From Halorussus aquaticus (lineage in GTDB: Archaea > Halobacteriota > Halobacteria > Halobacteriales > Haladaptataceae): DNA of 64,000 nt. The DNA lies in assembly GCF_024218795.1 (NCBI RefSeq), contig NZ_CP100400.1:992001-1056000 (forward strand). The letters run 5' to 3'. A program made the position numbers and the translations under genes. Below are positions 1 to 8,718 of the stretch, piece by piece (the stretch's first letter is position 1; each line of letters starts with the position of its first letter). The notes under the pieces were generated by a model that was not told the DNA's origin, ran no database searches, and worked only from the letters and a program-made list of their open reading frames with translations.

Positions 1-740
1 CCGATATCGACGATTTCGCGGTACTCGTCGAGGTCGAACCCGACGGCGTCCCGGGTGAGCGTGAACCCGTCCCGACCCCGCAGGTACAGGCCGAACATGA
101 CGAGGAACCCGGCGGTGTATCCGATGCCGGTGGCCAGCGCAGCGCCCTGCACCCCCAGTCGCGGAAACGGGTTCCAACCGAGAATCAGGAACGGGTCGAG
201 GACGACGTTGACGACGACGGCGGAGACGTTACCGTACATCGACGCCCGCGAGTCGCCCCATCCGATGAACCCTCCCTCCAGAGCGTCGCTCATGCTCGCG
301 AACGGGAACAGGACGGCGAGCCACGCGATGTAGGTGGCCGCGAGCGGGGCCACCGTTTCACCGGAGAGGAGGACCGAGACGATCTCGTCTGCCCCGGCGA
401 AGACGACCACGCCGACGACGATGCCGACGGCGAGCGCGGCCGTCACTCCGTGGAACATCGTCCGCCGCCCGCCGGAGAGGTCGTCCGCACCTACCCGCTG
501 GGAGACGACGACTTGCGTCCCGGTCATCAGGACGATAGTCACGCTGAATAGCAATGCTGTCACTGGGAACACCACTCCGACTGCCGCGACGGCGTTCTCG
601 CCGAGGCGGCCGACCCAGAACGTGTCGATAACCTGTTGGACGACTATGACCAAATTCTGAACGACTAACGGCGCTGCGAGAACCAACAGAGAGCGAACGA
701 GCGAACCGTCGGTGATTTCCTCTCGCGAAACGTCTACCAT
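1..740 (-). CDS. MATE family multidrug/Na+ antiporter, 3' end outside window
   Basis: This is the N-terminal ~246 residues of a MATE-type exporter; the C-terminal half lies beyond the left edge. Reading leftwards from the ATG at 738-740, the protein begins MVDVSREEIT and continues through long hydrophobic helices. The first helix pair holds the MATE-like stretch APLVVQNLVMIVVQQVIDTF, followed by VGRLGENAVAAVG and a second region with LDPFLILGW. MATE proteins export cationic drugs or metabolites across the membrane in exchange for Na+ or H+; the substrate cannot be told here. It is divergent from the aldolase gene at 901. A second MATE gene lies at 30470. Confidence 0.85.
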   Translation of the reverse strand, partial: MVDVSREEITDGSLVRSLLVLAAPLVVQNLVIVVQQVIDTFWVGRLGENAVAAVGVVFPVTALLFSVTIVLMTGTQVVVSQRVGADDLSGGRRTMFHGVTAALAVGIVVGVVVFAGADEIVSVLLSGETVAPLAATYIAWLAVLFPFASMSDALEGGFIGWGDSRASMYGNVSAVVVNVVLDPFLILGWNPFPRLGVQGAALATGIGYTAGFLVMFGLYLRGRDGFTLTRDAVGFDLDEYREIVDI

Positions 741-900
741 CGTTTCCTCTTATCCGATACTAATAACATACCGTTTACATTGATAAATTTTCCGATGTAT
801 CGGCGGTCTACGTTTCGTGGTGGCACGGCACTTCCTTGTGAACGTGTCGAATTTCCTATCCGGTAGAATATATAGTTACCCCTCTTCGGTCTAAATAGAG

Positions 901-1536
901 ATGCTTGGAGCGGAACGCCGCGCGGTCGCTACCCGCGCACCGGACCTCGCGAGTCTCACGCCCGGCCGAACCGGAAACCTGAGCGTTCGGCGGGACGACC
1001 GATTCGCAGTCACGCCGACGGGCGTCGCCTACGACCGTATCCACGCCGAAGACGTCCCGGTGGTCTCACTGGACGGCGAACAGGTCGCGGGCGGGACGGC
1101 CCCGTCGAGCGAGACGCCGATGCACAGCGCGGTCTACCGGGAGTTCGACGCGGGCGCAATCGTCCACACGCACTCGCCGTGGGCCTCGACGCTGGCGATT
1201 CTGCACGAACCGATTCCGCCGGTCCACTACATGCTCGCGCTGGCCGGAACCACGGTTCCAGTCGCCGACTACGCCACGTACGGTACGGCCGACCTCGCCG
1301 CGAACGCGGTGGCCGCGATGGAGGACGCCGACGCCGAGGCGTGTCTGCTCGCTAACCACGGCCTGCTCGCGACGGGCGAGGACGCCGACGACGCGCTCGA
1401 AACCGCGGTCAACGTCGAGTACACGGCCAGAATATACTGTCAGGCCAAGGCGATGGGCGACCCCGTCCAACTCGGCGCCGACGAGATGGCCGAGGTGGCC
1501 GAGAAGTTCGAGGGCTACGGACAGGACGAGGAGTGA
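901..1536 (+). CDS. class II aldolase/adducin family protein (fuculose-phosphate aldolase-like)
   Basis: 211 residues, the usual size for the class II (zinc) aldolase/adducin fold. Visible motifs are the phosphate-binding RTGNLSVR (residues ~24-31), PSSETPMH (~68-75) and the zinc ligands of HTHSPW (~96-101) with a later His in NHGLL. Family members cleave sugar phosphates such as fuculose- or ribulose-1-phosphate, or act as 5-deoxyribose/methylthioribulose-phosphate enzymes; the substrate is not decided by sequence alone. A TATA-like AT stretch at about 864-873 lies ~30 nt before the ATG, suggesting a leaderless transcript. No linked sugar kinase or isomerase is present. Confidence 0.85.
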   Translation: MLGAERRAVATRAPDLASLTPGRTGNLSVRRDDRFAVTPTGVAYDRIHAEDVPVVSLDGEQVAGGTAPSSETPMHSAVYREFDAGAIVHTHSPWASTLAILHEPIPPVHYMLALAGTTVPVADYATYGTADLAANAVAAMEDADAEACLLANHGLLATGEDADDALETAVNVEYTARIYCQAKAMGDPVQLGADEMAEVAEKFEGYGQDEE

Positions 1537-1647
1537 CGCACCTCCCGTCTCGCGGGCCGTGACACCTGTAAATAGTTCCTCCCGAAGAAATGCCCTCCGC
1601 GAACAGCGACGCTCTGTCCTCCTCCGCGAAAACGCTCGGAGCGGGAC

Positions 1648-1989
1648 TCAGGACTCGGTGTTCGTGTTGTCGGTGTCCGTGTCGGTGTAATCGGCGGTCG
1701 TGTCGGTTCTGGTCGTCGCGTCGCGCCGCCGCCGTTCGCGAGCGGCCCGGCGACTCGCCCGCCCCATCTTGTAGGCAGTGTAGAGGAGGTAGATGCCCGA
1801 GACGCCGACGAGAACGTAGATGAGGTACTCGACGGTCTGTGCCGGGCCGGGCCTGAAGATGGGTTCGAGTATCAGCGAGACGACGTTGATGGTCTCGCCC
1901 GTGAGTCCGGTAACGCCGAGGATACCCCACGTTATCGCCCCGACCACGACCAAAACGATGGCGAGCCAGTCGAGTCCGTTCGTCTTCAT
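1648..1989 (-). CDS. DUF378-like small membrane protein with acidic tail
   Basis: 113 residues from the ATG at 1987-1989. The open frame extends further upstream, but MKTNGLDWLAIVLVVVGAI gives the typical DUF378 beginning, so I chose that start. Two membrane helices are visible (about residues 8-28 and 55-75) with the NVVSLIL segment between them and the YVLVGVSGIYLLYTAYK second helix. The C-terminal ~35 residues are hydrophilic, first Arg-rich and then a Thr/Asp repeat (TDTTADYTDTDTDNTNTES). The function of DUF378 proteins is unknown. It is convergent with the aldolase gene and divergent from lipA. Confidence 0.65.
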   Translation of the reverse strand: MKTNGLDWLAIVLVVVGAITWGILGVTGLTGETINVVSLILEPIFRPGPAQTVEYLIYVLVGVSGIYLLYTAYKMGRASRRAARERRRRDATTRTDTTADYTDTDTDNTNTES

Positions 1990-2351
1990 GCTCGGTGGTA
2001 AGTACCTGACGTGCTTTGTTATTCGGGGCTTAGTTCGACGGAACGGTGTCGTGTCTGTGTTCCCAACCGTTCCGCCGAGTTCAGTGGGTGGGTCTCGGCC
2101 CTGATTCGGCCAGCTTCGAAGTCGAATTGGTCGGTTACCGAGGAACCGCGAGCCACCGTATCGCCGGTATCGAGGCATCGTGGTCGCCGACAGAACTTCG
2201 TGAGTGATGGCTGCTGTGTTCACGCGCCGGAACGCCGCGTCGATTGGCCCGACGTGAGAACCGGACGCCGAACGGGTCGAAACCGACCGAATGCCCACCG
2301 CCAACCGGGAATACCTCACCCTTTTCACCACCCGCGTCCAACACACGGCCA
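1990..2351. other. intergenic region between DUF378-like gene and lipA
   Basis: A 362-nt divergent spacer. It must hold the promoters for the leftward DUF378-like gene (AT-rich stretch near 2018-2030) and for lipA. Open frames crossing it are only upstream extensions of the flanking genes and show no protein-like composition. I see no RNA gene or clear repeat. Confidence 0.5.
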
Positions 2352-3290
2352 ATGAGTCGCCGCCGGAAACCCGACTGGCTCAAGATGCAACCGCCATCCG
2401 GCCGGGAGTTCACGGGTATCAAGCAGACCCTCCGAGACCACGACCTCAACACCGTCTGCGAGGAGGCCAACTGCCCGAACCTCGGCGAGTGCTGGAGCGG
2501 GAAGAACTCCGACTCCGGAGGCACAGCGACGTTCATGCTGATGGGCGACCAGTGTACCCGTAACTGCGGGTTCTGCGACGTGGACACCGGGGGCGGACAG
2601 CCCTTGGACCCCGACGAACCCGCGAACGTGGCGAGCGCCGTCGCCGAAATCGGCCTCGACTACGTCGTCCTCACCTCCGTGGACCGCGACGACTTGGAGG
2701 GACAGGGCGCGGCCCACTTCGCCCAGACGATTCGAGAGATAAAGGAGCGCGACCCCTCCATCCTCGTGGAGGTTCTCATCCCCGACTTCCGGGGCGAAGC
2801 GGACCTCGTCCGGAAGATTATCGACGCCGAACCCGACGTCATCGCCCACAACGTCGAGACAGTCGAACGACTCCAGCAACCGGTTCGAGACCCCCGCGCG
2901 GGCTACGACCAGAGCCTCGCGGTCCTCGAACAGGTCGAACGCGAGTCGGACATCTACACCAAGACCAGTCTCATGCTCGGCGTCGGCGAGTACGACCACG
3001 AAGTCTACCAGACGCTCAGCGACCTCCGGGAGACAGACGTGGACATCGTCACGCTCGGCCAGTACCTCCAACCGTCGCGGACCCACCTCGACGTGGAGAC
3101 GTACGTCCATCCCTCGAAGTTCGAGACGTGGCGGCGGGTCGCCGAGGACGAACTCGACTTCCTCTACTGCGCCAGCGGGCCGATGGTCCGGTCGTCGTAC
3201 AAGGCTGGCGAACTGTTCGTGGACGCCCTCCTCCGGGACGGCAAGACCGTCGAGCAGGCACGCAGAGAGGCTCGGAGAGCCTCTGTGTAG
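2352..3290 (+). CDS. lipA: lipoyl synthase
   Basis: 312 residues from ATG 2352; the longer open frame to 2244 lacks conserved sequence. LipA is a radical-SAM enzyme that inserts two sulfurs into protein-bound octanoyl groups to make lipoyl cofactors. Both iron-sulfur sites are visible: the auxiliary cluster CEEANCPNLGEC (~residues 35-46) and the radical-SAM CTRNCGFC (~66-73). The start MSRRRKPDWLKMQPPSG is typical. It lies just upstream of the 2-oxoacid dehydrogenase genes whose E2 needs lipoate. The C-terminus REARRASV is unusual: it is encoded by a palindromic repeat overlapping the stop codon, so the last ~8 residues may be a repeat-derived addition. Confidence 0.95.
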   Translation: MSRRRKPDWLKMQPPSGREFTGIKQTLRDHDLNTVCEEANCPNLGECWSGKNSDSGGTATFMLMGDQCTRNCGFCDVDTGGGQPLDPDEPANVASAVAEIGLDYVVLTSVDRDDLEGQGAAHFAQTIREIKERDPSILVEVLIPDFRGEADLVRKIIDAEPDVIAHNVETVERLQQPVRDPRAGYDQSLAVLEQVERESDIYTKTSLMLGVGEYDHEVYQTLSDLRETDVDIVTLGQYLQPSRTHLDVETYVHPSKFETWRRVAEDELDFLYCASGPMVRSSYKAGELFVDALLRDGKTVEQARREARRASV

Positions 3291-3306
3291 CGAACGGCGG
3301 AGCCGT
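3264..3306. repeat. palindromic repeat element overlapping the lipA stop
   Basis: A perfect 8-bp inverted repeat with a 3-nt loop (arms agaggctc 3266-3273 and gagcctct 3277-3284) covers the last codons of lipA. A second, 5-bp hairpin follows directly (acggc 3294-3298, gccgt 3302-3306, loop gga). The encoded peptide REARRASV reappears just downstream in another frame as SREARRASV (ending near 3334), so the unit looks imperfectly duplicated. The same layout of a GC palindrome inside a gene occurs in the threonine synthase-like gene at 38605. It could also act as a transcription terminator. Confidence 0.6.
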
Positions 3307-3642
3307 GAGCCGCGAGGCCCGGCGGGCGTCCGTTTAAAACCGTTCTTCTCCCCGCGAAGACCGATTCCGTAGCGTCTCGGGCCTGTGTTCTCGGAGTACG
3401 GTCTCTGCCGAAACTCGAACGAACGTCGGTTCGCGCAAGAATTGCCGTTCGTCCATCCAGTCCCCTAAAATCGGGACGTTAACAGACGAACGTCTATTAC
3501 TTTCGGAGAAAATGTAGAAATCGGCGATTTAGGTCGGGGGAAATGAGGATTCTGATGGGAAAGTGGCGGAAGAATCGTACCTATGGAAAGTTAGTTACGA
3601 AAACCCTATAATGCGTGCCCGTGACCTATTCGATATGTTAGG
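3291..3642. other. intergenic region upstream of the 2-oxoacid dehydrogenase operon
   Basis: 352 nt without a credible gene. The left end carries the lipA-end palindromes and a second REARRASV-like repeat copy (to about 3334). The rest becomes progressively more AT-rich. A TATA-like cctataatg at 3605-3613 lies ~35 nt before the E1alpha ATG and is the likely operon promoter. Confidence 0.5.
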
Positions 3643-4764
3643 ATGGGTTCGACCGTGAGCATTGTACACCAAGACCCGACGGACCGCGTACAGGTCCTCG
3701 ACGAGGACGGTAACGTGGTAGAAGGCGTGGACGTGCCCGACATCTCCGACGAGGAGCTGTTGGACATGTACCACGAGATGAAACTCATCCGCCATTTCGA
3801 CGAGCGAGCGGTCTCGCTCAACCGGCAGGGACGGATGGGGACCTACCCGCCGCTCTCCGGACAGGAGGGTGCGCAAATCGGCAGCGCTCACGCGTTGGCG
3901 GACGACGACTGGCTGTTCCCGAGCTACCGCGAACACGGCGCGGCGCTCGTCCGCGGACTGTCGCTGGAGCAGACCCTGTTGTACTGGATGGGCCACGAGC
4001 AGGGCAACGCCATCCCCGACGACACCAACATCTTCACCGTCGCCGTCCCCATCGCCACTCAGATTCCTCACGCGACCGGCGCGGCGTGGGCTTCGAAGCT
4101 GAAGGGCGAGGAGAAGGCCTTCCTCTGCTACTTCGGCGACGGTGCGACCAGCGAGGGCGACTTCCACGAGGGACTGAACTTCGCCGGCGTCTTCGACACG
4201 CCCACCGTCTTCTTCTGTAACAACAACCAGTGGGCCATCTCGGTGCCGCGCGAGCGCCAGACAGCCTCGAAGACCATCGCCCAGAAAGCGCAGGCGTACG
4301 GCTTCGAGGGCGTGCAGGTCGATGGAATGGACCCCCTCGCGGTGTACAAAGCGACGAAGGACGCCGTCGAGAAGGCCAAGAACCCCGACGAGGACGACCT
4401 CCGGCCGACCCTCATCGAGGCCGTCCAGTACCGCTACGGTGCCCACACCACGGCCGACGACCCCTCCGTCTATCGAGACGACGACGAGGTCGAGCGCTGG
4501 AAGCAGAAAGACCCCATCCCGCGACTCGAATCGTTCCTGCGCGACCGCGGCCTCCTCGACGACGAGACGGTCGAGACCATCGAGGAGGAGGTCGAAGAAG
4601 AGGTCGCGGACGCCATCGACGCGGCGGAAGCGGTCGAGCGACCCGACCCCGAGGAGATATTCGCGCACGTCTACGCCGACATGCCCCGGCACCTCCGCGA
4701 ACAGCGCGACTGGTTCGAGGGGATTCGAGAACAGTACGGCGACGACGCACTTCTGGAGGACTGA
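3643..4764 (+). CDS. pdhA: 2-oxoacid dehydrogenase E1 component, alpha subunit
   Basis: 373 residues, normal for the E1alpha subunit. With E1beta it performs thiamine-diphosphate-dependent decarboxylation of a 2-oxoacid and transfers the acyl group to lipoyl-E2. The ThDP/Mg motif begins [13 protein letters not shown] (~residue 164) and ends in the CNN of [12 protein letters not shown]. An Arg-containing loop [16 protein letters not shown] (~264-279) matches the family. The ATG at 3643 fits a promoter-like box ~35 nt upstream. It is first in an operon; E1beta starts 3 nt after its stop. Whether the substrate is pyruvate or a branched-chain/2-oxobutyrate acid cannot be decided from sequence; the symbol reflects the common haloarchaeal naming. 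Confidence 0.9.
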   Translation: MGSTVSIVHQDPTDRVQVLDEDGNVVEGVDVPDISDEELLDMYHEMKLIRHFDERAVSLNRQGRMGTYPPLSGQEGAQIGSAHALADDDWLFPSYREHGAALVRGLSLEQTLLYWMGHEQGNAIPDDTNIFTVAVPIATQIPHATGAAWASKLKGEEKAFLCYFGDGATSEGDFHEGLNFAGVFDTPTVFFCNNNQWAISVPRERQTASKTIAQKAQAYGFEGVQVDGMDPLAVYKATKDAVEKAKNPDEDDLRPTLIEAVQYRYGAHTTADDPSVYRDDDEVERWKQKDPIPRLESFLRDRGLLDDETVETIEEEVEEEVADAIDAAEAVERPDPEEIFAHVYADMPRHLREQRDWFEGIREQYGDDALLED

Positions 4765-4767
4765 CAA

Positions 4768-5772
4768 ATGAGTCAACAAGCACAACCAGAGCAAGAGACC
4801 GAGAACCTCACGCTGGTGCAGGCTGTTCGAGACGGACTGTACACCGAAATGCAGCAGGACGACGACGTCCTCGTCATGGGCGAGGACGTGGGCCGGAACG
4901 GCGGCGTGTTCCGCGCGACCGAAGGCCTCTACGACGAGTTCGGCGGGGACCGCGTCATCGACACGCCGCTGGCCGAGTCGGGCATCATCGGCACCGCCGT
5001 CGGCATGGCGGCCTACGGCCTGAAGCCGGTGCCGGAGATCCAGTTCATGGGGTTCATCTACCCCGGTTTCGACCAGATAGTGAGCCACGCCGCGCGCATG
5101 CGGACCCGTAGCCGCGGCCGGTTCACCTGTCCGATGGTCATCCGCGCGCCCTACGGCGGCGGCATCCGCGCGCCGGAACACCACTCCGAATCGACCGAGG
5201 CGTTCTTCGCCCACCAACCGGGCCTGAAGGTCGTCATCCCCAGCACGCCCTACGACACCAAGGGCCTGCTCACGTCGGCCATCCGCGACCCCGACCCGGT
5301 GATGTTCCTCGAACCGAAACTCATCTACCGGGCGTTCCGCGGCGACGTGCCGACCGAGTCCTACGAGGTGCCAATCGGCGAGGCCGCCGTCCGCGAGGAA
5401 GGCTCGGACATCTCGGTGTTCACGTGGGGCGCGATGACCCGACCGACCGTCGAGGCCGCCGAGCAGTTGGAGGGCGAAATCGACGTGGAAGTCGTGGACC
5501 TCCGGACCGTCTCCCCGCTCGACGAGGAGACCATCGTGGAGTCGTTCAAGAAGACCGGCCGGGCGGCGGTCGTCCACGAAGCACCGAAGTCCGGCGGACT
5601 CGGGGCCGAAATCAGCTCCATCATTCAGGAGGAAGCCCTACTGTATCAGGAGGCCCCGGTCGAGCGCATCACCGGGTTCGACACGCCGTTCCCGCTGTAC
5701 GCGCTCGAAGACTACTATCTGCCCGAACCCGCCCGCATCAAGGAAGGCATCCGGGACGCCGTGAACTTCTGA
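4768..5772 (+). CDS. pdhB: 2-oxoacid dehydrogenase E1 component, beta subunit
   Basis: 334 residues, typical for E1beta. It forms the alpha2beta2 E1 heterotetramer and supplies part of the thiamine-diphosphate pocket. Conserved stretches are VLVMGEDVGRNGGVFRATEG (~31-50), DTPLAESGIIGTAVGMA (~65-81) and IRAPYGGGIRAPEHHSES (~124-141), with the C-terminal transketolase-like domain ending VERITGFDTPFPLYALEDYY. It follows E1alpha by 3 nt and precedes E2 by 3 nt, so co-translation is likely. Confidence 0.92.
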   Translation: MSQQAQPEQETENLTLVQAVRDGLYTEMQQDDDVLVMGEDVGRNGGVFRATEGLYDEFGGDRVIDTPLAESGIIGTAVGMAAYGLKPVPEIQFMGFIYPGFDQIVSHAARMRTRSRGRFTCPMVIRAPYGGGIRAPEHHSESTEAFFAHQPGLKVVIPSTPYDTKGLLTSAIRDPDPVMFLEPKLIYRAFRGDVPTESYEVPIGEAAVREEGSDISVFTWGAMTRPTVEAAEQLEGEIDVEVVDLRTVSPLDEETIVESFKKTGRAAVVHEAPKSGGLGAEISSIIQEEALLYQEAPVERITGFDTPFPLYALEDYYLPEPARIKEGIRDAVNF

Positions 5773-5775
5773 ATC

Positions 5776-7371
5776 ATGGTACGAGAATTCAAACTGCCTG
5801 ACGTCGGCGAAGGCGTCGCCGAGGGCGAAATCGTCAGTTGGCTGGTCGAGGAGGGCGACACGGTCACGGAGGACCAAGCGGTCGCCGAAGTCGAGACCGA
5901 CAAGGCCATCGTGGAGGTCCCCTCGCCGGTCGACGGGACGGTCCGGGAAATCATCCCCGAGGAGGGCGAAGTCGTCGCAGTCGGGTCCGTCATCATCACC
6001 TTCGACGTCGAGGGCGAACCGGTCGAAGAGGGCCAGACGGAGGGCGAAGCGCGGAGAGCCGCCGAATCCGACGCCGGGACCGCCGCGGAAGCCGACTCGC
6101 CCGGCGAGGCCGAGCAGGCGACGACGCAGGGCGATGCGACCGAGGAGACGGTGGCCGAGGAGGTCTCGACCGGCGAGGGCCGCGTGTTCGCCGCTCCGAG
6201 CGCGCGCCGCGTCGCCCGCGAACTCGGCGTGGACATCGCCGCCGTGGACGGGTCCGGTCCGAGCGGTCGCGTGACCGAACAGGACGTGCGACGCGCCGCG
6301 GAGTCGGCCGACACGGAGGGCGAATCCGGAGAACTGGACGTGTCCTCGCCCATGGACGGGTCCGCCAGCACCGGCGGTCCCGAGATGACGGAAGGCCCCG
6401 TCGACAGCGGCGCTCCGTCGCCCGGCTCGCCCGCTGGCGGCGCGGGCGGGTCGCCGTCCCCCGTCGAGTCGGCCGACCGCGACCGGACGCTGGCCGCGCC
6501 CGCAACCCGGCGCGTCGCCGAGGAACAGGGCGTCGACCTGAACGCGGTGCCCGCGACCGAACAGCGCGACGGCGAGGCGTTCGTCACCAGCGAGGCCGTG
6601 ATGCAGTACGCCGAGGCCCAGCGGCAGGCCCAGCAGTCGCAGGCCGAGACCGCCGCCCAGACGCCCGCGGGCGAGCGAGTCGAGCGCGTGCAGTACAAAG
6701 GCGTCCGCAAGACCATCGGCGACGCGATGTCGCGGTCGAAGTACACCGCGCCCCACGTCACCCACCACGACACCGCGGTCGTGGACGCCCTCGTCGAGAC
6801 GCGCGAGCGACTCAAGCCCCGGGCCGACGAGCGGGGCATCCGCCTGACGTACATGCCGTTCGTCATGAAGGCGGTCGTCGCGTCGCTCAAGCAACACCCC
6901 AAACTGAACGCCGAACTCGACGAGGAGGCGGGCGAAATCCTGCGCAAGAACTACTACAACGTCGGCGTGGCGACCGCGACCGACGCCGGACTGATGGTCC
7001 CGGTCGTGGACGACGTGGACGGGAAGGGCCTGCTCCAGATATCCAGCGAGGTCAACGAACTGGTCCAGAAGGCCCGCGACCGCTCCATCTCCCGGGACGA
7101 ACTCCAAGGGTCGACGTTCAGCGTCACCAACTTCGGCGCTATCGGCGGCGAGTACGCCACGCCCATCCTCAACTACCCCGAGGCGGCCATCCTCGGCATC
7201 GGCGAACTGAAACAGCGCCCGGTCGTCGAGGACGGCGAGGTCGTGGCCAAGCACACGCTGCCCATCTCGCTGACCATCGACCACCGCATCGTGGACGGGG
7301 CCGACGCCGCGGCGTTCGCCAACACGTTCATCGAGTACGTCGAGAACCCCGAACTCCTGCTGCTGGAGTAG
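5776..7371 (+). CDS. pdhC: 2-oxoacid dehydrogenase E2 (dihydrolipoamide acyltransferase) with two subunit-binding domains
   Basis: 531 residues; the core enzyme that accepts the acyl group on a swinging lipoyl arm and passes it to CoA. Domain order: one N-terminal lipoyl domain (Lys43 in ETDKAIVEV), an acidic linker, a peripheral-subunit-binding domain at ~136-175 (APSARRVARELGVD), a Pro/Gly/Ser linker, a second binding domain at ~238-280 (APATRRVAEEQGVD), then the catalytic acyltransferase domain (~300-531) with the active-site DHRIVDGADAA near 501. Two binding domains in one E2 chain are uncommon; most bacterial E2 proteins have one. It follows E1beta by 3 nt and is the last of the tight E1-E2 block. 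Confidence 0.93.
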   Translation: MVREFKLPDVGEGVAEGEIVSWLVEEGDTVTEDQAVAEVETDKAIVEVPSPVDGTVREIIPEEGEVVAVGSVIITFDVEGEPVEEGQTEGEARRAAESDAGTAAEADSPGEAEQATTQGDATEETVAEEVSTGEGRVFAAPSARRVARELGVDIAAVDGSGPSGRVTEQDVRRAAESADTEGESGELDVSSPMDGSASTGGPEMTEGPVDSGAPSPGSPAGGAGGSPSPVESADRDRTLAAPATRRVAEEQGVDLNAVPATEQRDGEAFVTSEAVMQYAEAQRQAQQSQAETAAQTPAGERVERVQYKGVRKTIGDAMSRSKYTAPHVTHHDTAVVDALVETRERLKPRADERGIRLTYMPFVMKAVVASLKQHPKLNAELDEEAGEILRKNYYNVGVATATDAGLMVPVVDDVDGKGLLQISSEVNELVQKARDRSISRDELQGSTFSVTNFGAIGGEYATPILNYPEAAILGIGELKQRPVVEDGEVVAKHTLPISLTIDHRIVDGADAAAFANTFIEYVENPELLLLE

Positions 7372-7432
7372 CGACTCTCCCGCTCTTCGCGGCACCGAGA
7401 CACTGACACACCGCTTTTCGAACACTACCACA

Positions 7433-8650
7433 ATGACAGACGTCACGCTGTCCGACATCGAAACGGCGCGCGAGCGCTTCGACGAGACGGTCGTCCAGCG
7501 GACCGACATCGAGCGAAGTCGGTCGCTGAGCGAGATGACCGGCGCGGAGGTCCACCTGAAGATGGAGCACCTCCAGCGCACGGGGTCGTTCAAGACCCGC
7601 GGCGCGTACAACAAACTCCAGCAGGTCGCCGAGCGCGGCACCGCGAACCGGGTCGTGGCCGCGAGCGCGGGCAACCACGCGCAGGGCGTCGCGCTGGCCG
7701 CGACGAAGACCGGCATCGACTCGACCATCGTGATGCCCGAGAACGCGCCGCAGGCGAAGGTCGAGGCCACTCGCGGCTACGGCGCGGACGTGGAGTTGCG
7801 GGGCGAGGACTTCCGGGCCGCGATGGAGTACGCCCGGTCGCTGACCGAGGCCGACGACACCGAGTTCGTCCACGCGTACGACGACCCGGCCATCGTCGCC
7901 GGACAGGGAACCATCGGCGTCGAGGTTCACGAACAGATGCCGGACGCGGACACGGTGGTCGTCCCTATCGGTGGCGGCGGGTTAATCGGCGGCGTCAGCG
8001 CCGCGCTGGCGGAACTCGACCCGGCGGTCCGGGTCGTGGGCGTGCAGGCCGAGCAGGCCGCGACGGTGCCCGAGAGCCTCGACAAGGGCATCCCGGCGTC
8101 CATCGACTCGCCCAAGACCATCGCGGACGGCATCGCCACGGGCGGCATCTCGGAGCTGACGCTCGGTCTCATCGAAGAACACGTGGACGAGGTCGTCACC
8201 GTCACGGACGACGAAATCGCCCGCGCGGAACTCCTCCTGCTCGAACGCGCCAAGCAGTTGGTCGAGGCGGCGGGTGCCTCCTCCGTTGCCGCGGTCCTCT
8301 CCGAGGACCTCGACGTGACGGGTGAGACGGTCGTTCCCGTCCTTTCGGGGGGTAACATCGACATCTCGATGCTCCAGACCGTCCTCACGCAGGCGCTCAC
8401 CGAGCGGAGCCAACTGATGCGTCTCAGGGTCCGCATCGAGGACGAACCCGGCGAGATGACGACGCTCTCGGGCATCATCGCCGACACCGGCGCGAACATC
8501 CGGACGGTCCGCCACGACCGCGCGGTGGACGACCTCCGGGTCGGCGAGGCCTACCTCGTGTTTCAGGTCGTCACGAGCGGGACCGGCCACGCCGAGAAGA
8601 TCATCGAGAAGGTCAGAGACGCCGGGTACGAAGTCGAACGCGTGGCGTGA
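7433..8650 (+). CDS. ilvA: threonine ammonia-lyase (threonine dehydratase), copy 1
   Basis: 405 residues: a PLP fold-type II catalytic domain plus a C-terminal ACT domain (~325-405). It converts threonine to 2-oxobutyrate and ammonia. The PLP lysine is Lys54 in SFKTRGAYNK; SAGNHAQGVA and the phosphate-binding PIGGGGLIGG (~177-186) are clear. The ACT domain suggests allosteric control, possibly by isoleucine or valine. It sits 61 nt after E2, inside what is normally a contiguous E1-E2-E3 gene set, so its product 2-oxobutyrate could feed the dehydrogenase encoded here. A close paralogue lies at 28453-29664. Confidence 0.9.
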   Translation: MTDVTLSDIETARERFDETVVQRTDIERSRSLSEMTGAEVHLKMEHLQRTGSFKTRGAYNKLQQVAERGTANRVVAASAGNHAQGVALAATKTGIDSTIVMPENAPQAKVEATRGYGADVELRGEDFRAAMEYARSLTEADDTEFVHAYDDPAIVAGQGTIGVEVHEQMPDADTVVVPIGGGGLIGGVSAALAELDPAVRVVGVQAEQAATVPESLDKGIPASIDSPKTIADGIATGGISELTLGLIEEHVDEVVTVTDDEIARAELLLLERAKQLVEAAGASSVAAVLSEDLDVTGETVVPVLSGGNIDISMLQTVLTQALTERSQLMRLRVRIEDEPGEMTTLSGIIADTGANIRTVRHDRAVDDLRVGEAYLVFQVVTSGTGHAEKIIEKVRDAGYEVERVA

Positions 8651-8718
8651 CCGATTCCGGTGTAGCCGCAGAGTTCTGCCGACGAACCTATTTCTTGTTC
8701 CCCGTCGTCGGTCGTCGC

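Noticed and set aside
1648..2352. Long 234-residue version of the DUF378-like protein.
   Set aside because: The N-terminal 121 residues have no family character, while the internal ATG at 1989 gives the typical beginning.
3595..7770. Long leftward open frames of up to 710 residues across the E1/E2 genes.
   Set aside because: They show no protein family features and lie opposite well-conserved genes. Long antisense frames are common in haloarchaeal DNA.
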